A stretch of 64,000 bases of DNA from Cristatella mucedo (GCA_009760855.2 WPIO01000024.1:1730001-1794000); one strand, 5' to 3'; counted from the stretch's first letter, positions 33,401 to 50,287 are shown. Translations and numbers: made by a program. Notes: generated by a model not told the origin, from the sequence alone.

Positions 33401-34667
33401 AAGAGGCATCTCATATTTTGCTAACAAGACTGCTCTTTGTTTACCGGTAGCTGGAAGTACGAATTGTGTCTTTGTTCATAAGTATTGGCTCCATTCGGCT
33501 GATATGTAGTGAGCTTGATTGTCGGACCATATGAGTCGATCTCCTGTGCCATGCTCCTTAAGCAAAGGCTTGCTCTTTTTTCTCAATTTCTGGCGAGCTT
33601 CCAGTGCACAGTCTATGTGCTTGTGACCATGCTGGTAGTAGTCGCCGTGACGAGGCAGCTACCATAGATGTGCATTCCCTTGCCGAAGAGCCAGTGCCTT
33701 TTTGTGAAAGTCGGGCCCTAACCTCTCTGAAATACTTCCCAAAGCCAGGCTTCCCACGGTACCACCTGCTCCTTAGCAGTATATAAATATACTATCATTG
33801 TTATTATTATTGTTTTAAAAAGAGTGTGCTTGGTAAAAGTTTCATCGGCTCATTCGTACAAAGTATGTAATAGCCCTTTGTTGCCATCTTTGACCGGTGA
33901 CCCTCTAGACGTATTGAACTTGGCACCAAAACGAGCCCGGAGAAGCCGGCCGGTTTGCTGCCTGTTGGCAGGGAAGCCTTCCTCATGCTCTAAGCGATTG
34001 TGCTGACATAAATAGAACTCTGATGGAGCGATCAGATTAAAAAGTGCCAACTTGTTGGTCCCTGGAAAACGCATTATTTTTAAACGCCCAGCACAGAGGT
34101 TTTTTGCATAACTAAAGCGCACAATAAGCCAACTACGAACAGCAGCATTTGACTTCGGTGGTCACGGATAGGGCTTTTGAGAAGCAACCTTTTGTATCAA
34201 TTACAGTCTGCTGAAGGCTTGTCTTGGACTTTTGCGTGGGCATGTACATTATAGTTCTCTATTTTGTGAACACCTTTTCTTATCTTTCATTTAGCTTATT
34301 AAGGCCCGAGTCTCGCCGCATGAAAGGACCCGCGTTCAGATTGGTGCAAGCTGTTCCAGTGGATCTATTCCCGCATACGAAACACTGCGAACTGGTATTG
34401 CTGTTCGAGAGGTCAGCAGCTGATACGTCTGGAACATCGTCTATTCCTGTTGAATGTCCACTGGGAGCAACAGAAGACATACCAGTGTTAGAAAAGCAGG
34501 ACCGTGCCTGCCATGAACAAGGGAAGGATGAACCGATCACGTTTTGTCCGGAGCTGCCGGTGGACTCCATGGCCGTCGATGCTTCTCTTTCATGTGCAAT
34601 CGTTAATGCTGAGCCGGCGACGGATGTAACCGTCATGAATGCTCCTGAAAGTTCGCCTTCTAATTGA
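354..34667 (+). CDS. TRMT2A: TRMT2A-like tRNA (uracil-5-)-methyltransferase, 5' partial, multi-exon
   Basis: Exons (tentative ones marked ?): 354-429, 1093-1142?, 3300-3436, 4261-4355, 7629-7674, 9356-9419, 9682-9791, 13255-13401, 14693-14826, 14947-14992, 16650-16710, 19898-20019, 20103-20178, 22687-22812, 30134-30230, 34295-34667. From 3300 onward every junction has AG/GT borders and intron phases that join without a frame break. The product methylates U54 of tRNA to m5U using SAM. Seen in order: the end of an N-terminal RRM (exon 354-429), a linker, a GYRNKCEF block (9356 exon), a GNWRCLMVRT block (13255 exon), the SAM-binding LDVCCGTGTIGL motif (19898 exon), DPPRAGL (22687 exon), the catalytic-cysteine motif VSCSP (30134 exon; VSCNP in many relatives) and DLFPHTKHCE in the last exon. 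The C-terminus runs about 85 residues past the LLFER that closes the fold. The gene start is upstream of the window. Family assignment rests on remembered TRMT2A sequences. Confidence 0.93.
501..528. repeat. Perfect 28-bp palindrome
   Basis: TGTATGGG then CATGCATGCATG then CCCATACA; the whole stretch equals its own reverse complement. It could form a hairpin in the pre-mRNA or be a chance (ATGC)n expansion with flanks. Confidence 0.9.
1093..1142 (+). CDS. TRMT2A: Tentative TRMT2A linker exon
   Basis: The frame ending at 1142 reads IDRRRQDTE before a good GTATGT donor. This resembles the basic linker (RRRRQ.GE) after the RRM in vertebrate TRMT2A, and leaves one G that correctly completes the first codon of the exon at 3300. 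The 5' border is unresolved: the acceptor at 1092 does not match the phase-0 end of the exon at 429, so either a small exon lies between or the start differs. Confidence 0.35.
2455..3010 (-). mobile_element. LINE family B, 3' part
   Basis: The (AAT)n tail at 2457-2471 and the conserved 3' end (reading AGATTAAGTTCTCTGAGGGC on the - strand) are followed by a fragment of the RT ORF C-terminus on 3001-2687, with PRTNLKSFGDRAFSS and KAWNSLPTC. This fragment keeps its frame to the natural stop. Confidence 0.9.
3300..3436 (+). CDS. TRMT2A: TRMT2A exon: linker and start of the conserved region
   Basis: Acceptor TTTCTGCTCTCAG, donor GAG|GTAAGC. It encodes a linker and then YDAVIPLWKMTYGEQLE, which aligns with the vTPLW...YaEQLE start of the TRMT2A catalytic region. 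Enters in phase 1 and leaves in phase 0. Confidence 0.88.
3437..4260. other. TRMT2A intron
   Basis: No repeat or exon recognised in this 824-base intron. Confidence 0.5.
4261..4355 (+). CDS. TRMT2A: TRMT2A exon: helix after the YGEQLE block
   Basis: Acceptor TTGTTGCAG, donor AA|GTAAGG. It starts LKQKEMVKFL and ends VPRHLIK. It continues the conserved helical segment after QLE, in phase with the exons on both sides. Confidence 0.85.
5448..5600 (+). mobile_element. SINE-C (tRNA-derived)
   Basis: Box A-like TAGCCCAAGC and box B-like GGGTTCGGGCGTGCC, then GAGGGATTGACCTCACAGCT. About 150 bases match the copy at 7078-7222 along their whole length. Confidence 0.7.
6195..6500 (-). mobile_element. 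LINE family A, 3' fragment
   Basis: Matches the 3' end of the LINE-A copy at 24840: GTATCTCC, GTGGGTGTTACGCAGGAG, TATAGCGCACTCACAGC and GCATTCGGTAGCCAACAGAC. The element reads on the - strand. Confidence 0.8.
6620..6785 (+). mobile_element. SINE-A (tRNA-derived)
   Basis: Box A (ATGGCCCACTAAGTAAGG) and box B (GGTTCGAATCC), then CAGTGGGCGATCC and the family tail AAGAGGCTGTTAAAT. The flanks do not fold as a tRNA, so this is a SINE rather than a tRNA gene. Confidence 0.85.
6855..7025 (+). mobile_element. SINE-A (tRNA-derived)
   Basis: Second copy about 80 bases downstream of the first in the same orientation: CCGTGATGGCACACTAGG, a GTTTGAATCC box B and GAGGCTGTTAAATCAG tail. Confidence 0.85.
7078..7222 (+). 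mobile_element. SINE-C (tRNA-derived)
   Basis: Box A TAGCCCAAGTGGCTGA and box B GGGTTCGAGTGTC; the tail matches the copy at 5448. Confidence 0.75.
7400..7562 (+). mobile_element. SINE-A, diverged copy
   Basis: Box B GGTTCGAGTCCTGCAACAGG and tail ATGAGGCTGTTGAATTAG. It ends 67 bases before the TRMT2A exon at 7629. Confidence 0.7.
7629..7674 (+). CDS. TRMT2A: TRMT2A short exon before the GYRNKCEF block
   Basis: A 46-base exon (acceptor TTTTTGTTGCAG, donor TCG|GTGAGT). Its length restores phase exactly between 4355 and 9356, and its end joins as KQS+PITNGYRNK, like the PSP..GYRNKCEF of relatives. The middle, DDFKYSGRMGTI, is less conserved than expected. Confidence 0.65.
7675..9355. other. TRMT2A intron
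   Basis: A SINE-A on the - strand at 8836-9005. Nothing else recognised. Confidence 0.5.
8836..9005 (-). mobile_element. SINE-A (tRNA-derived)
   Basis: Reverse-strand copy with the box B complement GGACTCGAACCCTCGACC and the tail complement CTGATCCAACAGGCTCAT. Confidence 0.7.
9356..9419 (+). CDS. TRMT2A: TRMT2A exon: GYRNKCEFTIG block
   Basis: Acceptor TTGCAG, donor G|GTATGT. It encodes PITNGYRNKCEFTIGRHPVTD, in which YRNK.EF is a signature of TrmA/RlmD-type uracil methyltransferases. Starts in phase 0 and ends in phase 1. Confidence 0.93.
9682..9791 (+). CDS. TRMT2A: TRMT2A exon: VGFRLSDYKSG block
   Basis: Acceptor TCTGCAG, donor AAG|GTAGGA. It encodes VGFRLSDYKSGSCAV and HISPRSLEVAK. With the next exon it aligns without gaps to the vertebrate HIPEATKQVVKAFQEFI segment. 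Confidence 0.93.
9792..13254. other. TRMT2A intron with a degenerate LINE end
   Basis: A decayed LINE-B C-terminal region near 12470-12570 and a clear LINE-B tail at 12835-12906. The remainder has no recognised element. Confidence 0.5.
12835..12906 (+). mobile_element. LINE family B, 3' tail
   Basis: GCAGCAAATGTAAAGCGCC, GAGATTAAGTTCTCTGAGGG and CGCTTTATCAAGTACATTA, ending in ATT repeats. The tail alone has a self-complementary core (AGAGATTAAGTTCTCT). Confidence 0.9.
13255..13401 (+). CDS. TRMT2A: TRMT2A exon: WRCLMVRT block
   Basis: Acceptor CTATTCCAG, donor CAG|GTAAGA, 49 complete codons. It encodes AFQIFIRQSSYEPFDP and GNWRCLMVRTCRSGD, the conserved G.W..L.vRts segment. Confidence 0.92.
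13622..13765 (-). mobile_element. SINE-A (tRNA-derived)
   Basis: Contains CCCACTGCAGGATTCGAACC (reverse box B) and GGCCACCACGGCT (reverse box A). Confidence 0.8.
14392..14612 (-). mobile_element. SINE-A, diverged copy
   Basis: Contains GGCAGCCTCATTTTCCATAT (tail), AGCAATAAAGG and GGACTCGAACCTGCGAC (reverse box B). The region after box B is longer than in other copies. Confidence 0.6.
14693..14826 (+). CDS. TRMT2A: TRMT2A exon: LYFQQ segment
   Basis: Acceptor TTTTTCTTCAG, donor GA|GTAAGC. It encodes a helix (EAVQAAKDQLKEYF) and ELSSLYFQQERS, equivalent to the ...vtcLYF.e.. strand of the family. Phase 0 to 2. Confidence 0.9.
14947..14992 (+). CDS. TRMT2A: TRMT2A short exon
   Basis: 46 bases (acceptor GTTGTAG, donor CAG|GTAACA) encoding NDASPPDAELLLGKQ. 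It supplies the single base needed after phase 2 and returns to phase 0, and sits where relatives have a short loop before I.E.L.G..FR. Confidence 0.8.
14993..16649. other. TRMT2A intron with a GC-rich hairpin region
   Basis: GC-rich block at about 15000-15330 that includes a 15-bp inverted repeat; then AT-rich TATTATT runs near 16065-16120. No exon is recognised. Confidence 0.5.
15248..15300. repeat. Perfect 15-bp inverted repeat carrying CACGTG
   Basis: Arms 15248-15262 (GAGCACGTGGCCTCC) and 15286-15300 are exact complements around a 23-base loop. The loop itself contains CCCTCC and GAGGGGG runs that extend pairing. Could be a MITE remnant or an RNA hairpin. Confidence 0.9.
16650..16710 (+). 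CDS. TRMT2A: TRMT2A exon: FRVSPDSFLQ
   Basis: Acceptor TATTGGCAG, donor G|GTACTC. It encodes FIIEDLSGKKFRVSPDSFLQ, matching the L.F.isp.aFFQvN segment before the SAM-binding domain. In this copy the FFQ is FLQ. Confidence 0.92.
17115..17205 (+). mobile_element. LINE family B, 3' tail
   Basis: GCAGCAAATGTAAAGCACC through GAGGGCGCTTTATCAAGTGT, ending in ATT repeats. Confidence 0.9.
19095..19240 (+). mobile_element. SINE-B with a LINE-B-like tail
   Basis: tRNA-like head with box A TGGCCCAGTGGTTAAAG and box B GGGCTCAAGCC. The 3' part GAGATTAAGTTCTCTTTGGG plus ATT repeats matches the 3' end of LINE family B, which suggests the SINE borrows the LINE's reverse transcriptase. Confidence 0.85.
19898..20019 (+). 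CDS. TRMT2A: TRMT2A exon: SAM-binding motif I
   Basis: Acceptor TATTTACCAG, donor CGC|GTGAGT. It encodes NTDAAEVLY followed by LDVCCGTGTIGLTLAR, the glycine-rich motif I of the Rossmann-fold methyltransferase. Confidence 0.96.
20103..20178 (+). CDS. TRMT2A: TRMT2A exon: motif II region
   Basis: Only an 83-base intron precedes it. It encodes HVVGIEIVPQAVEDAKSNA, the acidic SAM-ribose binding strand (GiEi) and the following helix. Ends in phase 1 at G|GTGAGC. Confidence 0.95.
22003..22150 (-). mobile_element. SINE-B (tRNA-derived)
   Basis: Reverse of the 19095 copy: AGAGAACTTAATCTCTATTC (tail), CTCGAGCCCACGACCTC (box B) and CTAACCGCTGGACCAAACC (box A). Confidence 0.85.
22395..22660 (+). mobile_element. 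LINE family B, 3' end
   Basis: Diverged ORF end and 3' UTR (ACTGTGCATGATGCCACTAACC, abbreviated) plus the tail GAGATTGAGTTCTCTGAGGG and ATT repeats. Confidence 0.85.
22687..22812 (+). CDS. TRMT2A: TRMT2A exon: DPPRAGL motif
   Basis: Acceptor TTCATTGCAG, donor C|GTGAGT. It encodes VTNVEFICGKAEDVLP and ends VVDPPRAGL, the motif IV active-site loop. The next exon completes the codon as His. Confidence 0.95.
23070..23890 (-). mobile_element. LINE family B, degenerate
   Basis: The - strand matches the LINE-B tail (ATCTCTTTCTAGGCACTTAG on +) and ORF C-terminal region; on + it reads ACAGAACTTTGAAGTAGATA and AAAGGTCATTTTGGAACAGG. Frames are broken throughout. Confidence 0.8.
24318..24690 (+). mobile_element. 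LINE family B, 3' end
   Basis: Starts at CCTTTGGAGACCGTGCATTT (the FGDRAFSS coding segment) and runs through the 3' UTR to a (ATT)n tail. It abuts LINE-A closely. Confidence 0.9.
24840..27010 (-). pseudogene. LINE family A reverse transcriptase, 5'-truncated and frameshifted
   Basis: CR1/L2-like non-LTR retrotransposon. On 26973-25783 the RT domain reads in order RPVSLLPFLSKILEKI, FQSGFKRQHSTETALL, the motif-A segment LLELSAAFDTIDH, motif B GVPQGSVLGPLLFSIY and motif C FYADDTQLY. The catalytic Asp of motif A (LLDLSAAFD in relatives) is Glu here. A 20-bp tandem duplication near 25626-25665 breaks the frame; the C-terminus resumes on 25631-24891 (LPKKAIMPLQRTMNMAARL). The endonuclease half is missing, so the insertion was 5'-truncated. 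It lies antisense within a TRMT2A intron and is almost certainly dead. Confidence 0.93.
25626..25665. repeat. 20-bp tandem duplication inside LINE-A
   Basis: CGAACACGACACCTAGATAA occurs twice back to back. It adds 20 bases to the RT ORF and shifts the frame. Confidence 0.9.
27050..27145 (+). mobile_element. SINE-A fragment
   Basis: Only the 3' part is visible, ending ATGAGGCTGTTAAATCAGC. It lies just beyond the truncated 5' end of LINE-A. Confidence 0.55.
28375..28525 (+). mobile_element. SINE-A (5' incomplete)
   Basis: Contains GGTCCTGAGGTCGTGGATTC, a box B GATTCGAACTC and tail GGCTGTTAAATCAGCCAGTA. Box A is not clear. Confidence 0.75.
30134..30230 (+). CDS. TRMT2A: TRMT2A exon: catalytic cysteine
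   Basis: Acceptor GCGTTGCAG, donor GA|GTAAGT. It encodes AIRKSKALQRLVYVSCSPTN; the Cys of VSCSP is the expected nucleophile attacking C6 of U54. It lies 7.3 kb after the previous exon, with LINE insertions in the gap. Confidence 0.95.
30231..34294. other. TRMT2A last intron
   Basis: Unassigned sequence at 30231-31649, including CTGCTCTCAGTGCTGCT-type short repeats near 30560-30610; LINE-B RT copy at 31650-33222; then nothing recognised from 33223 to the final exon. Confidence 0.6.
31650..33222 (+). pseudogene. LINE family B reverse transcriptase, 5'-truncated
   Basis: Begins inside the RT at DRPVSLLPFLSKTLERVV (5' truncation). Motif A LLDLSAAFDTIDH is intact, motif B reads GVPQSSVLGP (Ser in place of the usual Gly) and motif C reads FYSDDTQLY (usually YADD). 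An in-frame stop at 32458-32460 (TAG where a CAG Gln is expected) interrupts it; the frame then reopens (LDFCNSLLTGLP). A one-base loss in a C run near 32778-32781, compared with the copy at 2687-3001, causes a second break before SRNTSYK. The 3' UTR ends in the GAGATTAAGTTCTCTGAGGG tail and TTATTATTG. It lies in the sense direction of TRMT2A. Confidence 0.93.
34295..34667 (+). CDS. TRMT2A: TRMT2A terminal exon and C-terminal extension
   Basis: Acceptor TTTCATTTAG. It encodes FRLVQAVPVDLFPHTKHCEL and LLFER, the end of the methyltransferase fold, followed by a low-conservation tail of about 85 residues to a TGA at 34665-34667. The tail is rich in Ser, Ala, Pro and Glu and has no domain I recognise. 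Confidence 0.93.
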
Positions 34668-35217
34668 CGGCTCATCGTGGAGCCGTTGATGATTGTGACA
34701 GCAGCCCAATGTTTGTCCTCACATTGCTGGCCCATCGTGGAAAAGAGGCGATTGTGACTGTCGCCCAAGCCTTCCCACGCTGACGCACTCCGTCATACAC
34801 CAGGCATCTAGACGTGTTGCTGCCAATCTCCATCACTGCTTGTCATGCACTCTGCATACCGTCTGTATCAGGTCGTGCTGCTGACTGACAGCAAATTGAA
34901 TTCTGCCGTCTAGGCAGAAATACATTGGCGTTTGGCCATTGGACTCGCGAAACCTTTCGCACTTATTTCTTTTTTATATTCGCATTCTTGCAACGGCTGT
35001 GGCCGTGTCACTCCTACATTGCAACTGGGTATTACCCAGCAAGTGAAATCTGTGGCTCATTAAATGCTCGAGGCTAGCTGCTATAAGGTCAGATAGGGAG
35101 TGGAGTGGTTTTAATGCACCCCCTGTTACACATTCCATATTGTTAAGTGATATGAATATGCATCATTTATGAGGCCTAGAGCCACCTGCCGACTTGAAGC
35201 ATCGTTAAACAAATCGT

Positions 35218-35223
35218 AATAAA
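35218..35223 (+). terminator. Possible TRMT2A polyadenylation signal
   Basis: AATAAA about 550 bases after the stop codon, the first clear hexamer downstream on the + strand. Functional use is inferred. Confidence 0.3.
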
Positions 35224-35384
35224 TGGTGCTGATATAAAGCTCTTAGCTGATTATGAGGGATATGGTCCTGACAGAGATTGGCGAGTCTAATCATGAATTC
35301 CCTCGAGATATACGTTGAGCCAAGTTCAGAGTTGTGTTCTGTTTCGTCCAATAACAAACTTCACGATAATATTACTGATACTAA

Positions 35385-35870
35385 TACTCATACAATGTCG
35401 TTTGTATAATGTCCTAAGAGAACTTAATTTCTATGCAGATGCTTCACCACTCGCTGGAAGAGAATCGGTACTCTACGTTTAGTGACATGCACGTTATCAA
35501 ACATCAAAAGCAAACAAAGTATCACTCATAAAGACACGCATGGCCACCGGTTGTTTCGACGTATGGCTAGTAACATTCACTGAATCATGCACAGGTACTT
35601 ACACAATGCACGTCTGAACAAAAAAGGATCGACGTTCACTGGGGCCATGGTGAACTGACCAGAACGGCTGTGTCTTTAGCTGAACTAAGGATGCACGGTC
35701 ATTACAGGTAAGGACAGTACTCGAAGCCAGCTCTAGACGAATGGTTCATACGAGCTGAAGGCACGATCGGCAAAAGATTACAATATAGGGCGAGGAACGT
35801 CTGGGCGACTAGAAGCTAAGTAGCAGGTGGACACTGAAGGATCAACGTGGTCGGATAGGTGGGCTGGCGC
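35385..35870 (-). mobile_element. LINE family C, 3' fragment
   Basis: Reads GTATAATGTCCTAAGAGAAC, then CGCTGGAAGAGAATCGGTACTC on +. It resembles 53715-54150 and 37840-38200 in tail and downstream content (GTACTTACACAATGCAC, ACGAACTGAA-like block). Distinct from but related to LINE-B. Confidence 0.55.
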
Positions 35871-37229
35871 TAGCCACGCCGTTTACGACAGAGAAGCCGA
35901 GCTGTTAGTAACTCGCCACAGTCAAGCGCTTGAAACAAGAGCGCTAAACGACAAAAGCAAATTCACAAAAAAATAAGTATAAGGAATGTTGGCCTAAATA
36001 GACAATTGTAATTCGTTAATAGGAGAAAATAAGTACATAGTAAAACTCACATCCTCTTATAATTAATGCCAGCTTTTAAATATATTTTGAAATGGTATAG
36101 ATATATAAAAAGACAATATAGCCTATTAATGACAACCTATTTTTTAATTAGATACTCACTCAGGTTGTGTGCGACTCCTTGAAGGTAACCTCCCACAAGG
36201 ACTGTTCCGAGGTAGGTTGTCGGTGCGAGCACGGAGATTCCACAGCGCCAGCATTATTTTGACGTGCATTCACAGATTTTCTTTGTCACGGTATACTGAA
36301 GCAAAATTGAAATCTTGAAACTCGTGCCAAAGATACTGTCCGAGATCAAACAACATCCAGCTAACTGTGCTCAATGGAGGATGGTCGAATAGGCATTCTG
36401 ACTGGGTTCCTCAAAATCTGACTGATGATACTTGCCGGAATCAGAGTTTGCATTATTAATGTATAGTGAATATGGGCTCGCTAGTGTTACTTACACACGA
36501 CCGTAACGTGCAACTTACGTTCCACTTAACAGAATACGCTTGGGCCAGCCAATGTCTATTCTTATAGGCGGAGTAATCCCATACGCGAAGTGAGACTATA
36601 GCTTGAGTAAATCTGGGATGCATAACTGCTATTCTTATAAGCGGAGTATGCCTAGTCGATATTCTTATACGCAGAGTCGACTGCACTTGATTTGGAAGAC
36701 AAAGTGCCAATCAAATAATACACATATAAAAAATTGCTTATAATTGCTCGCTTTTTAAATGCATGCATTTGCCGAGGTTGCTAGCATTTCGCGCTTTTGT
36801 CGTGCGCGTTTTTGTTGCGGCGACCGAGCTGCTGTTGAGTTTTACACCATTTGCGGACAATTATGGGCAAAGGCGAGGAGCGACGTTACAAACGTGCGAA
36901 CTAGCTTGATTGTCGTTCTCGTGTCTATGAAAAACATTATTATGGCAATGTTTTTCAGTTAAAAGTAGGCCGACTTGATAGTGGAGGCAATCTGCTAATC
37001 CTATGAAAAGTCGTTTAGTAACGGCGCGCTCAGATGTCACGGGAGCGATGCTAAATGACCTGCCCGGCCGGTGACGGTGCTTCATCGTTTGGGGTAGCCG
37101 AAAGCGGCGTTTACACCTTTGTCCTGCTTCTGTCGTGCTCGTGTTCTACTTCGGCCTTACATCTTACAGGAAGTTTCCACTGTCAGGTTGTCTTGAGTGT
37201 TGCGTCCTACTAGCTCCAACCTTAGAGTG

Positions 37230-37239
37230 GTCACGTGAC
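37230..37239. promoter_or_regulatory. GTCACGTGAC E-box palindrome
   Basis: A 10-bp palindrome of the CACGTG bHLH-ZIP type (USF/MYC/TFE class) about 50 bases upstream of the short ORF at 37291. Promoter function is inferred only. Confidence 0.35.
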
Positions 37240-37290
37240 AATTGCTCTTGCTAGGGAGTTAGGAAGTGGCCCTTCGCGATGCACTCACTC

Positions 37291-37425
37291 ATGGCGAATC
37301 AAAACCGTCCGCGAATGCCTTTGTCGCCCGCCGCTTCTGTAGATGATTTCGCCGGTCAAGTCGTCCACCACGCCTTTCAAAGGAATAAAAAAAGCGTGCC
37401 CTTGACCGCGCCTGCGAGGGGTTGA
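37291..37425 (+). CDS. Short ORF, 44 codons, possible first exon or small peptide
   Basis: Starts MANQNRPRMPLSPAAS and ends PLTAPARG before TGA. It looks codon-like (mixed residues, GC-rich third positions) but I recognise no domain. An AATAAA occurs inside it, and it lies about 50 bases downstream of a GTCACGTGAC motif. It could be the 5' exon of an unseen gene, a short peptide gene, or chance. Confidence 0.25.
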   Translation: MANQNRPRMPLSPAASVDDFAGQVVHHAFQRNKKSVPLTAPARG

Positions 37426-37629
37426 TTTTTCAGTCCTGGCCTAGAAGTAAAGCCATGTTCAGCTTCTCAGTTTTCGTGCTGACTTCTATTACTCTTTGAC
37501 AGAACCCTGCCAGTTTTGGTGATGTATGCGCCTAAGAGTGAAGCAGGACGGAATCGAAACGTAAGCGCGGCTTTAGTTTGTTTTTCCGAGTGCACTTTCA
37601 CGTACTGCTTGATGGACCAATCAAATATG

Positions 37630-37800
37630 AAAAATACAATTCATTTGTATAGCACACTAGGAAAACGAACCTCTATCAAGTGACTCACATCCGCTACGGG
37701 GTTTGAGCCTACGACCTCGGTCACCAAATACATTACCTTGGTACCTTGACCTTAGTTGTTAAAGGCGAGCACCTTAACCACTGAGCCAAATCATCGAGAA
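37630..37800 (-). mobile_element. SINE-B (tRNA-derived)
   Basis: ATTCATTTGTATAGCACAC tail, GGGTTTGAGCCTACGACCTC (reverse box B) and ACCTTAACCACTGAGCCAAA (reverse box A). A short duplication sits in the middle. Confidence 0.8.
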
Positions 37801-37839
37801 TCCAAAAAGTTTACACATTAAGATGAATTTTCTTCAATA

Positions 37840-38200
37840 ATAATAGTCGTTTGTATGACGCCCAATCAAGAGAAGCAAAACTTAATAAAAGCACATCGCA
37901 AGAGAAGCGATAGTTAATGACAAGCGAGGTACAAGGCTTACTCAAGCATGCGAAACCGCGAAAGTAGCGTGGTTAAACAAACATGCAAAAGCACCCAAGA
38001 AGGCACTCAGGATCACTGACTAGTAGAACCTATGGTTTTAGTAACGTGCACTGAATGGCGAACAGGAGGGCGCGTCAAAGCGCGAGGATACAAAAACTCC
38101 AGGTGCGATAGGAATGGTGAGTGGAGCAGATTCGCGTCATTCGCTGAGGCTTAGATGATGCAAAAGTCAAGTCATTTCAGGTGCTGAAGCAAAAAGAAAG
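37840..38200 (-). mobile_element. LINE family C, degenerate
   Basis: AATAATAATAGTCGTTTGTA, then AAGAGAAGCGATAGTTAATG and GGATCACTGACTAGTAG. Aligns loosely to 53715-54150. Confidence 0.5.
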
Positions 38201-38209
38201 GGACTTTCA

Positions 38210-38345
38210 CTTCATGCAAACCTCGGTCCCGAAGTCGTGCGTTCGAATCGTGCGGTGGGCGATCCTGTATTGCCGCTGTAAACGGTGGTGATAGCCGTAA
38301 AAGCTCTTCTGTAGCTATGCAAAAGAGACTGTTAAATCACCTTGT
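38210..38345 (+). mobile_element. SINE-A, 5' incomplete
   Basis: GTCCCGAAGTCGTGCGTTCG, box B GTTCGAATCGTGC, GTGGGCGATCCTGTATTGCC and tail AAGAGACTGTTAAATCACC. Confidence 0.8.
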
Positions 38346-38399
38346 ATAACCGAAGACCCGATCGCCAAAAGATTTCAATTTAGTTCAAAGAAAGGCCGA

Positions 38400-38460
38400 G
38401 TCGACCGGCCAAGGGCTCGCCGGCCGGCCGGCCGAGCTCGTTCTCCGCTACCGCTCAGCA

Positions 38461-38530
<70 letters not shown>

Positions 38531-38887
38531 AGCGGAGGGGACTGATTGCGGGCTGAGCGTCTGCCGCCGCTGCCTGCGTCGCTTTTCTGCATCGGGAGCT
38601 GGAGCGCAGAGGGGCTACTCGCGGCGGCGGCTGTTCTTGCTCAGCTCCGCATTACGAACCCTGCGGACGCGGTCAGGAGCTTGAGCCAAACAGCGAGCCC
38701 GGCGAGCGCTCGGAAGCTCGACCATCCGGGCTGCTTCGCCCAACCCCCATTGCACCGACCTCGGGGCGACCGCTCTGCGGTCCGCGGTGGGCGAACCTCG
38801 AGAGCGAGGAGAGACTGGCGCTTACGGGGGGACCGCGAGCAATGTCCCTCCCCCCACCCGACCAATTGCGCTGCGGCTGCTGCGACG
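38400..38887 (+). promoter_or_regulatory. CpG-rich promoter / 5' UTR of the CUB-Sushi gene
   Basis: Strongly GC- and CpG-rich block (CCGGCCGGCCGGCC at about 38421, the (GGC)n run, GC-box-like stretches) directly upstream of the signal-peptide ATG. The transcription start is not determined. Confidence 0.55.
38463..38530. repeat. (GGC)n trinucleotide repeat, about 22 units
   Basis: Uninterrupted GGC/GCC run of about 68 bases inside a CpG-rich block, about 360 bases before the presumed ATG of the CUB-Sushi gene. Probably promoter or 5' UTR. Confidence 0.95.
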
Positions 38888-49389
<10,502 letters not shown>

Positions 49390-50281
49390 GCCCCCTAGCA
49401 AGGGGTACGTGACATTGCGTTGTGAAGTTTGGCCGCACTAGCTCCGCTGGCGGTGACGACGGCTGCGGCGACTTTTAAAACATGATGTAGTACAGAGACA
49501 TGCGACTGCCTTGCCCGGCGATGGCTGGGAACGACATTACTAGAGTCCTACGCTAGCGTTCGAAGACGGCGCTTTTTGGATGTGTGCACAACACTGCCTA
49601 TTTGCGTGCTGTGACCAGAGCGCTTCGGAACCGAGGTGGACAACCAACGACGAAGTTTCCAAAGAGCTTGCTTCCGTACCGTATTGGATTGGTTGATTAG
49701 CCAGATAGTGTGACGCCCGAAGTTTTGCTCACAGTTTTGGCTTCGCATGTCTGCTTGCTCAAAAGTACCCAGGTAACATCTTAGTCTACCGACATTGCCC
49801 AAATTACGTCCAGGTTTTGCCACCAGTTCAGGGCTATCCATAGCGGTCGCTCTCTGTCTGTCTGTCTGCCCCACGAGGCAGGTTCCGTACCATGATTTTC
49901 CTTGCTAATTACCTGTTTGCAGCGACGGACTTACAATCAAAACCGCTCGGTCAAGAGAATATCAGACGTATTCATATTTAAAGTGCTTACTCTAGAGATC
50001 GGGGACGAGGGTAGGCGGCGGCAGCGGGAGTAAGTGCTAATAAGTGGCTAAGATGCTTGCCTCCCACAAAGAAGGCGGTGCGTTCTTAAGTCCCTAGGTC
50101 TACGAGACACATTCTTTCCTTCCTGTCATTACGGTATTCCATAGCTGCTGTATCCATATGCAAACACTAATTTGTATTGCCACTTCACATGTCACAGTTA
50201 TTTCAATCTCTGCTCTTCAATGTAGCAGTAACTGCATATCCATTTTACCAGGACAATACATTTAGCCACTACAGGGATTCA

Positions 50282-50287
50282 AATAAA
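50282..50287 (+). terminator. Possible polyadenylation signal of the CUB-Sushi gene
   Basis: AATAAA about 900 bases after the stop codon. A candidate by position only. Confidence 0.25.

Larger units (their letters stand above)
34668..38460. other. Intergenic region between TRMT2A and the CUB-Sushi gene
   Basis: Contains LINE-C tails on - at 35385-35870 and 37840-38200, three copies of an ATTCTTATA-NGCGGAGT-like motif at about 36558, 36631 and 36661, a 44-codon ORF at 37291-37425, SINE-B on - at 37630-37800 and SINE-A at 38210-38345. No conserved gene is recognised. Confidence 0.6.

Noticed and set aside
49548-49874. 108-codon ORF on -
   Set aside because: No recognisable domain and no splice or promoter context; treated as chance.
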